Origin: Clostridia bacterium
GTDB lineage: Bacteria > Bacillota > Clostridia > Oscillospirales > Acutalibacteraceae
Assembly: GCA_017559885.1 (NCBI GenBank)
Contig: JAFYQN010000162.1
Coordinates: 1-12,975 of the forward strand
Direction of reading: 5' to 3'
DNA length: 12,975 bases
Below the pieces are notes generated by a model. That model was given only the letters and a program-made list of their open reading frames with translations. It was not told the DNA's origin and searched no databases. The translations under genes were made by a program, and so were the position numbers. Shown piece after piece: positions 1 through 6,340 of this stretch; position 1 is the first letter of the stretch, and the number at the start of each line of letters is the position of its first letter.

Positions 1-48
1 CTGTGACCGTTTTATTGTTGGCGACATTGTTTTTTCAACAGAAGCCCA

Positions 49-1053
49 TTAAAGTATCATTGCTGTCAGGTATGATGCGACAACTCCCAAACCAAGCAAT
101 ACATATATTACGAGTTTGCCTTTGTGTTGGGGGTTTTTGTTTTTAAACTTGCTTTGCAAGAGTATAGAAGCGGCAACAAGCACGGTTGAAAGTATGCCAA
201 AGTAAATCATATTTTTTGGCGCCGCCTCATCTGCAACCTTATAAACGGGTGTTGTTCCTGCGATGAAATCGGCAATAGAAAATATGGTAAAGTTAAACAT
301 ATTACTGCCGACAACGTTACCAATCATTGCGTTAAAGTTGCGCTTGCGAACAAGGGCAATGCTTGAGGTAAGTTCGGGCAAACTTGTTACAACGCCCAAG
401 AATATTGCGCCCGCAAGAGAAGCGCCAAGGTTTAATTTTTCGGCAATAATATCGGTAAAATAGGTAACGACAATACTCATTGCCACAAGACCTAAAGACA
501 TCAAAATAAATCGTATAACAATTTGCTTTACGGTTAGAGCACAGGTATCTTCTTCGTCGTTTTCGCAGTCGTCGTTTGACAAGAAACGTAATGACACAAA
601 GTAAATAACAAGGATTACAAGCGAAGCCGCGTTTATGTGTATTACGGGAATACGTGTGTTTTGATAACCAATAATTAGCGTTGCAAGCATAAGTATGTCG
701 GCAACTATTGTGCAAATAATGGTTGCAAGATGTGCTTTACCAACCTTTGCGTTTGCAAACGCTTTAACCGACAATGCGGTCGTACCGCCAAAAATACATA
801 GGTTAAAGATATTGCTGCCAAGCACGTTGCCCATAATTAGTTCGGGGTTGTCAACAACGTATATTGACGAAATACTTGTAACAAGTTCGGGCAAACTTGT
901 TACTGCGGCAAGAATAACGCCGCCTATAAATGCGCCCGACATATTTGTTTTTTTGTCAAGCAGGTCTACGTAGTCGCCGCACTTAATAGAAAAGAAAACA
1001 AGCAACGCGCCCGACAAGACGTAAAGTGGGAATGCGATAAATAAATTGTCCAT
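49..1053 (-). CDS. CaCA-family cation antiporter (putative Mn2+/Ca2+ exporter)
   Basis: This is an integral membrane cation/H+ or cation/Na+ exchanger of the CaCA superfamily (YrbG-like), predicted at 334 residues. The two inverted alpha repeats are plain: TSLPELVTS (about 52-60) with GNVLGSN (75-81), and TSLPELTSS (223-231) with GNVVGSN (245-251). The acidic Glu and Asn residues of these motifs form the ion-binding centre in the family. About ten hydrophobic segments are visible, with an acidic hydrophilic loop (SNDDCENDEEDT, about 159-170) between the two halves. The ATG at 1053 is chosen over an upstream in-frame ATG at 1080 because AGGAGG (1061-1066) lies 7 bases before it and the family begins at this point. 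It is the only gene of its transcript and is preceded by a yybP-ykoY riboswitch. From this I infer that manganese is a physiological substrate, although homologues are usually labelled calcium/sodium antiporters. No clear terminator follows in the 48 bases left. Confidence 0.9.
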   Translation of the reverse strand: MDNLFIAFPLYVLSGALLVFFSIKCGDYVDLLDKKTNMSGAFIGGVILAAVTSLPELVTSISSIYVVDNPELIMGNVLGSNIFNLCIFGGTTALSVKAFANAKVGKAHLATIICTIVADILMLATLIIGYQNTRIPVIHINAASLVILVIYFVSLRFLSNDDCENDEEDTCALTVKQIVIRFILMSLGLVAMSIVVTYFTDIIAEKLNLGASLAGAIFLGVVTSLPELTSSIALVRKRNFNAMIGNVVGSNMFNFTIFSIADFIAGTTPVYKVADEAAPKNMIYFGILSTVLVAASILLQSKFKNKNPQHKGKLVIYVLLGLGVVASYLTAMIL

Positions 1054-1096
1054 GTGGGTTCCTCCTTTGCATTTAAGCAAAATTTAAAATTTGCAT

Positions 1097-1130
1097 AAAA
1101 AATACCGAGCCGCCTTATACTGCGCTCGGT
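1097..1130 (-). terminator. Riboswitch-linked intrinsic terminator ahead of the antiporter
   Basis: On the minus strand ACCGAGC (1130-1124) pairs with GCTCGGT (1110-1104) around a 13-base loop, followed at once by ATTTTTT. It lies between the Mn aptamer and the antiporter ribosome binding site, so it is the expected expression platform: transcription would stop here unless the aptamer state favours read-through. I could not find a clean antiterminator pairing by eye. Confidence 0.75.
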
Positions 1131-1173
1131 GTCAAAATTGGGAAAAGACAACATGCACAGCATATAAAGCCCT

Positions 1174-1264
1174 ACATGAGTCTCGCAATTTAAAGCAAGC
1201 CAGACCCTAAAAGGATCGCGATTGTTGACCTGCTACGCAAAAAGCGCTTGCTACTCCCCCACAT
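1174..1264 (-). promoter_or_regulatory. yybP-ykoY manganese riboswitch aptamer
   Basis: The minus strand carries the hallmark pieces of the yybP-ykoY (Mn2+-sensing) class in order. GGGGGAGTAGC comes first, then a short hairpin, then GGTCAACA, and then TTGCGAGACT (the GAGAC part at 1184-1180). The helix that closes the internal part is visible: AGCAAGC (1252-1246) pairs with GCTTGCT (1200-1194), 7 base pairs. A weak outer helix joins ATGTG (1264-1260) to CATGT (1178-1174) with two G-U pairs, and an inner hairpin pairs GATCC with GGGTC. In this known class Mn2+ docks the two conserved loops together and usually turns expression on. It sits between a consensus promoter and a terminator, upstream of the antiporter gene. 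Confidence 0.87.
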
Positions 1265-1293
1265 CAAAAACGATATTTTAAATTACATTACAT

Positions 1294-1321
1294 ATTATAT
1301 CCAACAAAACCCATTTGTCAA
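1294..1321 (-). promoter_or_regulatory. Consensus sigma-A promoter of the antiporter transcript
   Basis: TTGACA (1321-1316) and TATAAT (1299-1294) are separated by 16 bases, a perfect match to both consensus hexamers. Transcription should begin near 1287, giving a leader of about 230 bases that holds the riboswitch and its terminator. It begins just after the terminator of the preceding operon. Confidence 0.85.
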
Positions 1322-1334
1322 CAAAATATTAAAC

Positions 1335-1364
1335 AAAAAATTCCCCTCTTTTTCAAGAGGGGAG
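1335..1364 (-). terminator. Intrinsic terminator of the araC-oxidoreductase operon
   Basis: On the minus strand CCCCTCTT (1362-1355) pairs with AAGAGGGG (1350-1343) around a GAAA tetraloop, extended by one or two pairs, followed by AATTTTTT. It begins about 8 bases after the stop codon of the last oxidoreductase gene. Confidence 0.9.
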
Positions 1365-1371
1365 AAAATTA

Positions 1372-2223
1372 TTAATAGTTGTTGTCAACGGCTACCCATT
1401 CGCCGCCCAATGCCATACTCTTTTTGCCGGCTTCTCTTGCTGCGGCAATTTGGAGTGTTTCTTTGTGAGAAACGGGTTCAACACCTGTTTTAAAGAATTC
1501 TATCATTGTTTTGTAATGATAAATCCAAAAATCATAACTACAGTCAATAAGTTGATTTGCAGTTGGTATGCAAATGTTCATCATATATGGGCTATCGTAG
1601 TTAAGACTGCTAATAACAATGTGTCTACCGCTTTCCATCTCGATTGTTACGGAATAAAAAGCATCCTCGGTGCAAACAGCGCTGGCGCGTTTTGCATTTT
1701 CGCCCATAATCATCATAGCGGGCTCAAGCGCGTGAAGAATATAGTTGTCGTAAGAGTTTTGTGGGCACATTGCAACAAGCGATTTAACTGCCTTACGGTC
1801 AACCGTGTAATACTCTTGCGCATAACGAAGAGCCGAACAGGTATAGCAAGGTGTACCGTTTTCCTCGGCAATTGCGAACATACGCTTTGCGGATGCTAAA
1901 TCGGTACCAAACGGCTTATCAACAAAGCAAGGTTTGCCGCTCGCGAGCGCCTCGCGAGCAAGGTCTTCTTTGCGCTCGCAGTTGTCAGGAGCAAAAACCA
2001 TAATAACGTCTGATTTTTCGATAACCTCGGCAATAGAAGAGCAAAGCTCCACGCCCATTTTTTCACACCAAGCTTCACTTGTGGTGCCGTTTACAGGGTT
2101 TGCAATTTCGCCGTAAGCGTAGCATGGCTTTACTTCGCCGTTTGATTGCTCCAATAGGTGAGCCGGCGCTGTGTTTGCGTGCCACTCGTCAAGATAATAA
2201 TCAATAAAACCAACTTTAATCAT
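1372..2223 (-). CDS. Degenerate Gfo/Idh/MocA-family oxidoreductase (283 aa)
   Basis: It resembles an NAD(P)-dependent sugar/polyol dehydrogenase of the Gfo/Idh/MocA family but is short (283 residues against the usual 330-380). The alternating pattern of the Rossmann fold is there: VIMVFAPDN near 73-81, then ASGKPCFVDKPFGTD (about 94-108), where DKP replaces the family EKP motif. The N-terminus (IKVGFIDYYLDEWHAN) lacks the GxGxxG/A dinucleotide-binding loop, so cofactor binding may be altered or absent. YILHALEP (about 161-168) may occupy the place of the usual catalytic D-x3-H segment. AAGGAG (2231-2236) stands 7 bases before the ATG and overlaps the stop codon of the preceding gene, 11 bases away, so the two are co-translated. 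It may be a second enzyme or a partner subunit of its neighbour; the substrate is unknown. Confidence 0.85.
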   Translation of the reverse strand: MIKVGFIDYYLDEWHANTAPAHLLEQSNGEVKPCYAYGEIANPVNGTTSEAWCEKMGVELCSSIAEVIEKSDVIMVFAPDNCERKEDLAREALASGKPCFVDKPFGTDLASAKRMFAIAEENGTPCYTCSALRYAQEYYTVDRKAVKSLVAMCPQNSYDNYILHALEPAMMIMGENAKRASAVCTEDAFYSVTIEMESGRHIVISSLNYDSPYMMNICIPTANQLIDCSYDFWIYHYKTMIEFFKTGVEPVSHKETLQIAAAREAGKKSMALGGEWVAVDNNY

Positions 2224-2234
2224 ATTATTTCTCC

Positions 2235-3293
2235 TTAATCAAGCGCAATTTCACGATGAGCTTCGGCAGAGTCGTAGATTGCCTGCATCATCTTTGCGGT
2301 AATAATGTTGGTGTCGATATGGTTAGAAAGTTTTTTGCCCGATTTAATACAATCAAGGAATTCGTCAATCTCAGTAGCGATTTGAATGTTTTGCTCAAAT
2401 TCGGGTTTATATTCATAAAGTTCGCCGTCTTTTGTGGTATAAAGTGTAAAGTCTTTGGTATAGTAGTCAATACGGCAACCGCCCTTGTCACCCATAAAGT
2501 CAATAAACATTTCATCTTCTTTTACATTTTGTGCCCATGCGCCATTTACGGTAATGGTTGGACCCTCGGTACGGATAAGCGCGGTGATAGAGTCGTCAAC
2601 GTCGTATGTACCGTCAAGAATAGGAGGACCTGCCCACATATTACCGGGGTAAACGTATTCAGGAATATTTTTACCGAGTTTGCAAAAAGCTTCGCCTGTA
2701 ACGGTAAGTGGTTTTGGGTCGCCGCAAGCGTACATAACGATATCAAGGAAGTGTACGCCCCAGTCAATAAGCGCGCCACCGCCTGCGATTGCCTTGGTGG
2801 TAAATGCGCCGCCAAGACCGGGAATTGAACGGAAAGCGCGGAAACTTACGTAAACGTGGAAGATTTCACCAAAAGCGCCGTCGTCTATAAGCTTTTTAAG
2901 CACGCGCACGCCATTGTGGAAACGGTTACAAACACCGATATTAAGCACACGGCCTGTTTCGTGCTGAACCTTTTGCATCTCGAGAGCTTCTGTGTATGTG
3001 CGAGCGGCAGGTTTTTCGCAAAGAACGTCTTTGCCGGCGCGCATTGCCGCGATAGAAATTTCGGGGTGAACGTTGTTTGGTGTGCAAACCGAGATTGCCT
3101 CGATTTCTGGGTCGGCAAGCGCTACCTTATAATCGGTAATAGCAATACCGCAACCGTACTCGGCAACTGCCTTTTCGGCGCGCTCGGGAATAATGTCGCA
3201 AAAATATTTAATTTCTGCTTTTGGGTTTTCCATATATGCGGGAATATGCGCGGTGTTCGCAATAGTACCGCAACCGATGACTGCAACTTTCAT
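2235..3293 (-). CDS. Gfo/Idh/MocA-family NAD(P)-dependent oxidoreductase
   Basis: This is a cytosolic dehydrogenase of 352 residues, full length for the Gfo/Idh/MocA family (inositol 2-dehydrogenase, glucose-fructose oxidoreductase and related enzymes). The NAD(P)-binding loop GCGTIA is at 7-12, the EKP motif at 93-95 (CEKPAAR), and GGGALIDWGVHFLDI at 171-185 supplies the likely catalytic Asp177 and His181. The C-terminal half has the usual substrate-binding alpha/beta pattern. The ATG at 3293 has GTGAGG seven bases upstream. It follows the AraC gene by 27 bases and precedes a second, shorter family member by 11 bases, which suggests a small carbohydrate or polyol oxidation or epimerisation operon. 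The family is too diverse to name the substrate. Confidence 0.92.
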   Translation of the reverse strand: MKVAVIGCGTIANTAHIPAYMENPKAEIKYFCDIIPERAEKAVAEYGCGIAITDYKVALADPEIEAISVCTPNNVHPEISIAAMRAGKDVLCEKPAARTYTEALEMQKVQHETGRVLNIGVCNRFHNGVRVLKKLIDDGAFGEIFHVYVSFRAFRSIPGLGGAFTTKAIAGGGALIDWGVHFLDIVMYACGDPKPLTVTGEAFCKLGKNIPEYVYPGNMWAGPPILDGTYDVDDSITALIRTEGPTITVNGAWAQNVKEDEMFIDFMGDKGGCRIDYYTKDFTLYTTKDGELYEYKPEFEQNIQIATEIDEFLDCIKSGKKLSNHIDTNIITAKMMQAIYDSAEAHREIALD

Positions 3294-3315
3294 AAAAATA
3301 CCTCACTTTATTTTT

Positions 3316-3330
3316 AGAGTCTACGACTCT
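3316..3330. repeat. Perfect palindrome AGAGTC-TAC-GACTCT at the araC stop
   Basis: Two perfect 6-base arms around a 3-base spacer overlap the last codons of the AraC gene and the gap before the first oxidoreductase. The left half with its flank (TTTTTAGAGTCT, 3311-3322) recurs in inverted orientation at 4301-4312, at the -35 hexamer of the araC promoter. It could be an operator or an mRNA hairpin, or chance. The plus strand reads TTTTT after the hairpin, but the stem is too short for a convincing terminator there. Confidence 0.4.
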
Positions 3331-4193
3331 TTTTTAACTTTTTGAACAAAGGCAATCGGGCTCATACCTTCACGGGTGGTAAACGCTTTGCTAAAAACGT
3401 GTATACTGCTGTATCCCATTTTTTCCGAAACTGCCGTTACGGTCATACCGCTGCGTAGCAGTTCGCAGGCGCGACGGTGTCGACTCATTAAAAAATACTC
3501 TTTAAGGGATAACCCCATAGATTTTGAAAAAAATGAAGATATATGTGAATAACTGTAACCGAATTTTTCGGGTAGTTTTTTAAGCGTGTCAATATCTTCA
3601 ATGCCCGAATCTATAAACGAACATATCTGCGCTACGGTTCGTTTTTTACCAAAACGAACGTCGGGAACGTAGACCTGATTTGCCTCGCCCGATAGCGAAC
3701 GAAGGGTGTATATAAGCAGTTTTCGTATACTGTCGGAAATTATAGCCGACGAAAAATCATCCTTACCGTAAAGGTTTAGAAATATATCGTGAAAGGTGTG
3801 GGGAATACTGCGGTCAGCCGTAGCGCAACCTGCGTTTGCCGTGGCAAAAAAGTCATAAAGACGCTTTTCACAATCGCCCGATTTATCGATAATATCAAAC
3901 GCTATATAATAATAGCGAAGCGAGTGACCGTCGGCGCTGTCGATGGCGTGCGCCGTGCCCTTTGGGTTAAAGATAAGGTCGCCCGTTTTACAAAGGTGGG
4001 TTTCATCTCCGCAAAGAATATTGGCGTTTCCGCGAACGATATAGGTAATTTCGTGGGCAATTTGGGTGTGTGTGTGACACTTAAAACCCGAGTATGTATC
4101 TATATCTCCAACCTGAACAATACTGTATGGAGAAAAGGTCTTTGGTTCTTGATAAAAAGAATTATCAAAATGAAACTTTACAAAATCCGCCAT
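3321..4193 (-). CDS. AraC-family transcriptional regulator with N-terminal cupin
   Basis: This is a DNA-binding regulator of 290 residues, a typical AraC/XylS length. Residues about 25-95 form a cupin-like sensor domain (HTHTQIAHEITYIVRG, then GDLIFNPKGTAHAI), the type that binds a sugar or related ligand. The C-terminal 100 residues hold the two helix-turn-helix units: LPEKFGYSYSHISSFFSKSMG (207-227) and VSEKMGYSSIHVFSKAF (about 255-271), ending in the conserved GMSPIAF. The ATG at 4193 has GGTGAGG upstream with a short 4-base gap. It is the first gene of an operon with two Gfo/Idh/MocA oxidoreductases, so it probably activates that operon in response to their substrate. It has its own promoter at 4273-4301. 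Confidence 0.93.
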   Translation of the reverse strand: MADFVKFHFDNSFYQEPKTFSPYSIVQVGDIDTYSGFKCHTHTQIAHEITYIVRGNANILCGDETHLCKTGDLIFNPKGTAHAIDSADGHSLRYYYIAFDIIDKSGDCEKRLYDFFATANAGCATADRSIPHTFHDIFLNLYGKDDFSSAIISDSIRKLLIYTLRSLSGEANQVYVPDVRFGKKRTVAQICSFIDSGIEDIDTLKKLPEKFGYSYSHISSFFSKSMGLSLKEYFLMSRHRRACELLRSGMTVTAVSEKMGYSSIHVFSKAFTTREGMSPIAFVQKVKKES

Positions 4194-4272
4194 AACGCCT
4201 CACCATTGTAATATTAGCATAAAAATAGTTTTATTTCTTTAATATTAAAAACACTATTGTTTATCATTTGTT

Positions 4273-4301
4273 ATTATCTCAAAAAACAAATAAAAAATCA
4301 A
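4273..4301 (-). promoter_or_regulatory. Promoter of the araC-oxidoreductase operon
   Basis: TTGATT (4301-4296) and GATAAT (4278-4273) are spaced by 17 bases, with a likely start near 4266 and a 5' untranslated region of about 73 bases. It begins directly after the U-tract of the upstream structured RNA. The element AGACTCT (4301-4307), shared with the palindrome at 3316-3330, touches the -35 hexamer and could be a regulator contact. Confidence 0.65.
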
Positions 4302-4307
4302 GACTCT

Positions 4308-4349
4308 AAAAAAACAAAAAAGCCACCGCTATATAAAAGCGATGGCTTT
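4308..4349 (-). terminator. Intrinsic terminator of the structured RNA
   Basis: On the minus strand AAAGCCATCGCT pairs with AGCGGTGGCTTT (arms 4349-4338 and 4330-4319) around a 7-base loop, followed by TTT-G-TTTTTTT. The one irregular pair is U-G on the minus strand but would be C-A on the plus strand, so the helix is continuous only in a minus-strand RNA. It lies upstream of the araC promoter, about 300 bases after the previous operon's own terminator. Confidence 0.85.
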
Positions 4350-4496
4350 ATTTGTTGCGGCGTATAAAGTTTGAAAGGGTGTCGTTTAAAAAACAACCAA
4401 ACCGCAACAAAGTTAAAAGCAGATGCCGACTTCTGCTATTTAACGCAAAAAGACAAAAAATGGAATTAACTGATGAATAATGTTAAAGATTGTCGC
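4308..4496 (-). ncRNA. Candidate structured small RNA or leader RNA (unassigned)
   Basis: About 185 bases run between a good promoter and a strong terminator with no open reading frame of note. Five helices are visible on the minus strand. (a) GACAA/TTGTC (4494-4490 with 4456-4452) encloses TTAAC/GTTAA (4486-4482 with 4470-4466). (b) GTTAAA-T-AGCAGA pairs with TCTGCTTTTAAC (4444-4432 with 4423-4412), 12 pairs with one bulge and an 8-base loop. (c) TTTGTTGCGG pairs with CCGCAACAAA (4411-4402 with 4360-4351). (d) Inside it, GTTGTTT/AAACGAC (4397-4391 with 4387-4381) carries one U-G pair. (e) The terminator hairpin closes the element. Several pairs are G-U on this strand but would be C-A mismatches on the other, supporting minus-strand transcription. 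I do not recognise 6S, SRP, T-box, RNase P or a known riboswitch. It may be a trans-acting sRNA, or an attenuator leader for the araC operon, which starts 115 bases beyond the terminator. Confidence 0.55.
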
Positions 4497-4502
4497 ACGC
4501 TT

Positions 4503-4531
4503 ATAATATCAAATAAAAATTATGCCGTCAA
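4503..4531 (-). promoter_or_regulatory. Promoter of the structured RNA
   Basis: TTGACG (4531-4526) and TATTAT (4508-4503) are separated by 17 bases, placing the start near 4496. It lies 40 bases beyond the terminator of the ABC transporter operon, so it defines an independent transcript. Confidence 0.65.
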
Positions 4532-4571
4532 GCGTTTCGACAAAACATATCAAACACTTACAAAATTCGAC

Positions 4572-4601
4572 AAAAAACAGGTTCTATTTAGAACCTGTTT
4601 T
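4572..4601 (-). terminator. Intrinsic terminator of the ymdB-fakA-recG-ABC operon
   Basis: A perfect 12-pair stem (arms 4601-4590 and 4585-4574) with a 4-base loop carries AACAGGTTCT and its complement and runs into TTTTTT on the minus strand. It starts about 7 bases after the stop codon of the ABC transporter gene. The A/T flanks would also allow weak plus-strand function, but no plus-strand gene approaches it. Confidence 0.9.
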
Positions 4602-4607
4602 ATAAAA

Positions 4608-6323
4608 TTATTCTTCTCTAAACTGTTGTTTATGTAGCATTGCGTAAATGCCGTTTAGCGATATAAGCTCGTCGTGGGTACCTTCTTCACAAATTTTGCC
4701 TTCGGATACAACAGCAATGCGATTTGCATTTTTAATTGTAGAAAGTCGGTGCGCTACAACAAGCGTTGTTCTGCCTTTGCATAATTCGTCAAGAGATTGT
4801 TGAATTAAAATTTCGGTAGCGTTATCGAGAGCGCTTGTTGCCTCGTCAAGAATAAGGATTGGTGGGTTTTTAAGAAAAACTCGCGCAATGCTAAGACGTT
4901 GTTTTTGTCCGCCCGAAAGTTTTACGCCTCGCTCACCGATTATGGTGTCGTACCCGTCGGGTAGCGTCATAATATATTCGTGAATATTGGCGCGTTTTGC
5001 CGCTTCGACAACCTCATCAAACGTAGCGTCAAGTCGCCCGTAGAGAATATTCTCTTTAAAACTTGAGTTAAAAAGATACACGTCTTGTTGAACAATGCCG
5101 ATATTTTTACGTAAAGATTGACTGGTAACCGAGTTTATATTAACGCCGTCAACCAAAATTTCTCCCTCATGTACGCTGTAAAACCGAGGAATTAGGTGGC
5201 AGATTGTGGTTTTACCTCCGCCCGAAGGTCCTACGAGAGCGTAGGTTTGTCCCTTTTCAATTTTAAGACTAACGTTTGTTAAAACTTCGTCGTCTTTACC
5301 GTAACCGTAGGTAACGTTTTTAAATTCGATAACACCTTTAACATCGGTTAAATCTACAGCGTCGGGCATATCTTCTTCGATTGGGGTATCAAGAATTTCG
5401 ACAAAACGTTCAAATCCTGTTGCGCCGTTTTGGAATGATTCCATAAAACGAATAAGAGTATTAACGGGGTTTATAAACAGGTTTATAGAAACTATAAACG
5501 CCGAATAATCACCAAAATGTTTTGCATCGGTAAGAAGCAAAAATCCACCCGCAATAAGCAAAATAACATTAAACACGTCGGTAACAAAGGTGGTGCTTGA
5601 GTGAAATTGTCCCATAGACTTATAGGCCTTACGGCTGTTTTCAACAAATTCAACGTTTCCTATAGAAAATTTTTCGATTTCTTTTTCTTGATTAGTAAAC
5701 GCCTTTGTTACCCTTATGCCAGAAATACTGCTTTCAAGCGCAGCGTTTATAACTGCGTTTGCCTCGCGGCGTTTTTTAAAAGCGTCGCGCATTTTTTTGC
5801 GAAGAACAGAAGATATAAGTATAAGTATGGGTACGCACGCAAGCAGAATAAGTGATAAAGGTACGTTTATAGATAGAAGATATGCAAAAGATATGATTAT
5901 AGACGTACTTGTGATAAGAACGTTTTCAGGACCGTGATGCGCAAGTTCTACAATATCAAACAAATCGCTTGTCATTCGGGTCATGATTTTACCCGTTTCG
6001 TTATTATCAAAAAACGAAATTGGCAGTTTTTCAATATGAGAAAACAAGTCGCTACGCATTTGCTCTTGCATTTTAACGCCCATCATGTGACCTTGATATT
6101 GCACAAAATAAGAAAGCCCCATTCTCATTAAGTAAACAACTAAAAGCAAACTACCGCAAATAATAATCTCGTTGTATTTTTTATTTGGCATAAAATCGTT
6201 TAGAAGTTGTCTGGTAATCATAGGGTAAAAAATTCCTATTGCCGACATGGTAAACGATGCCAACATATCGAGTATAAAAATTTTTTTGTGCGGTTTGTAA
6301 TAGCTTAAAAATCTTTTTAACAT
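4608..6323 (-). CDS. ABC exporter half-transporter (membrane and ATPase domains fused)
   Basis: A 571-residue ABC exporter of the MsbA/BmrA type. Residues 1-310 form a six-helix transmembrane domain (segments near 14-36, 55-75, 134-152, 156-172, 245-265 and 270-290). Residues 330-571 form the ATPase: Walker A GPSGGGKT 365-372, Q-loop VQQD 411-414, signature LSGGQ 469-473, Walker B ILILDE 489-494, and switch histidine in VVAHRLS near 525. All catalytic residues are intact. The ATG at 6323 has AAAGGA 6 bases upstream, and the gene follows the recG stop by 17 bases and ends at a terminator, so it is the last gene of that operon. No second half-transporter is adjacent, so it probably works as a homodimer. 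The substrate (lipid, peptide or drug) cannot be read from the sequence. Confidence 0.93.
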   Translation of the reverse strand: MLKRFLSYYKPHKKIFILDMLASFTMSAIGIFYPMITRQLLNDFMPNKKYNEIIICGSLLLVVYLMRMGLSYFVQYQGHMMGVKMQEQMRSDLFSHIEKLPISFFDNNETGKIMTRMTSDLFDIVELAHHGPENVLITSTSIIISFAYLLSINVPLSLILLACVPILILISSVLRKKMRDAFKKRREANAVINAALESSISGIRVTKAFTNQEKEIEKFSIGNVEFVENSRKAYKSMGQFHSSTTFVTDVFNVILLIAGGFLLLTDAKHFGDYSAFIVSINLFINPVNTLIRFMESFQNGATGFERFVEILDTPIEEDMPDAVDLTDVKGVIEFKNVTYGYGKDDEVLTNVSLKIEKGQTYALVGPSGGGKTTICHLIPRFYSVHEGEILVDGVNINSVTSQSLRKNIGIVQQDVYLFNSSFKENILYGRLDATFDEVVEAAKRANIHEYIMTLPDGYDTIIGERGVKLSGGQKQRLSIARVFLKNPPILILDEATSALDNATEILIQQSLDELCKGRTTLVVAHRLSTIKNANRIAVVSEGKICEEGTHDELISLNGIYAMLHKQQFREE

Positions 6324-6340
6324 TGCGATTCCTTTCGGGA

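Noticed and set aside
1..48. Possible terminator after the antiporter gene
   Set aside because: TGTTG and CAACA can pair with a long loop, but no U-tract follows on the minus strand and the window ends too soon to judge.
1248..1493. Plus-strand 81-codon frame across the riboswitch promoter and terminator
   Set aside because: It spans a terminator and a consensus promoter of the other strand and then runs antisense to the oxidoreductase gene; no coding support.
2256..3317. Plus-strand open frames of 190 and 153 codons opposite the first oxidoreductase
   Set aside because: They are antisense to an intact enzyme gene, with no recognisable domain and no promoter; treated as shadows.
4308..4496. 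T-box, 6S, SRP or tracrRNA identity for the structured RNA
   Set aside because: No T-box sequence (TGGNACCGCG), no end-to-end closing stem with central bubble as in 6S, no SRP GNRA/Alu signature, and no CRISPR repeats or Cas genes in the window.
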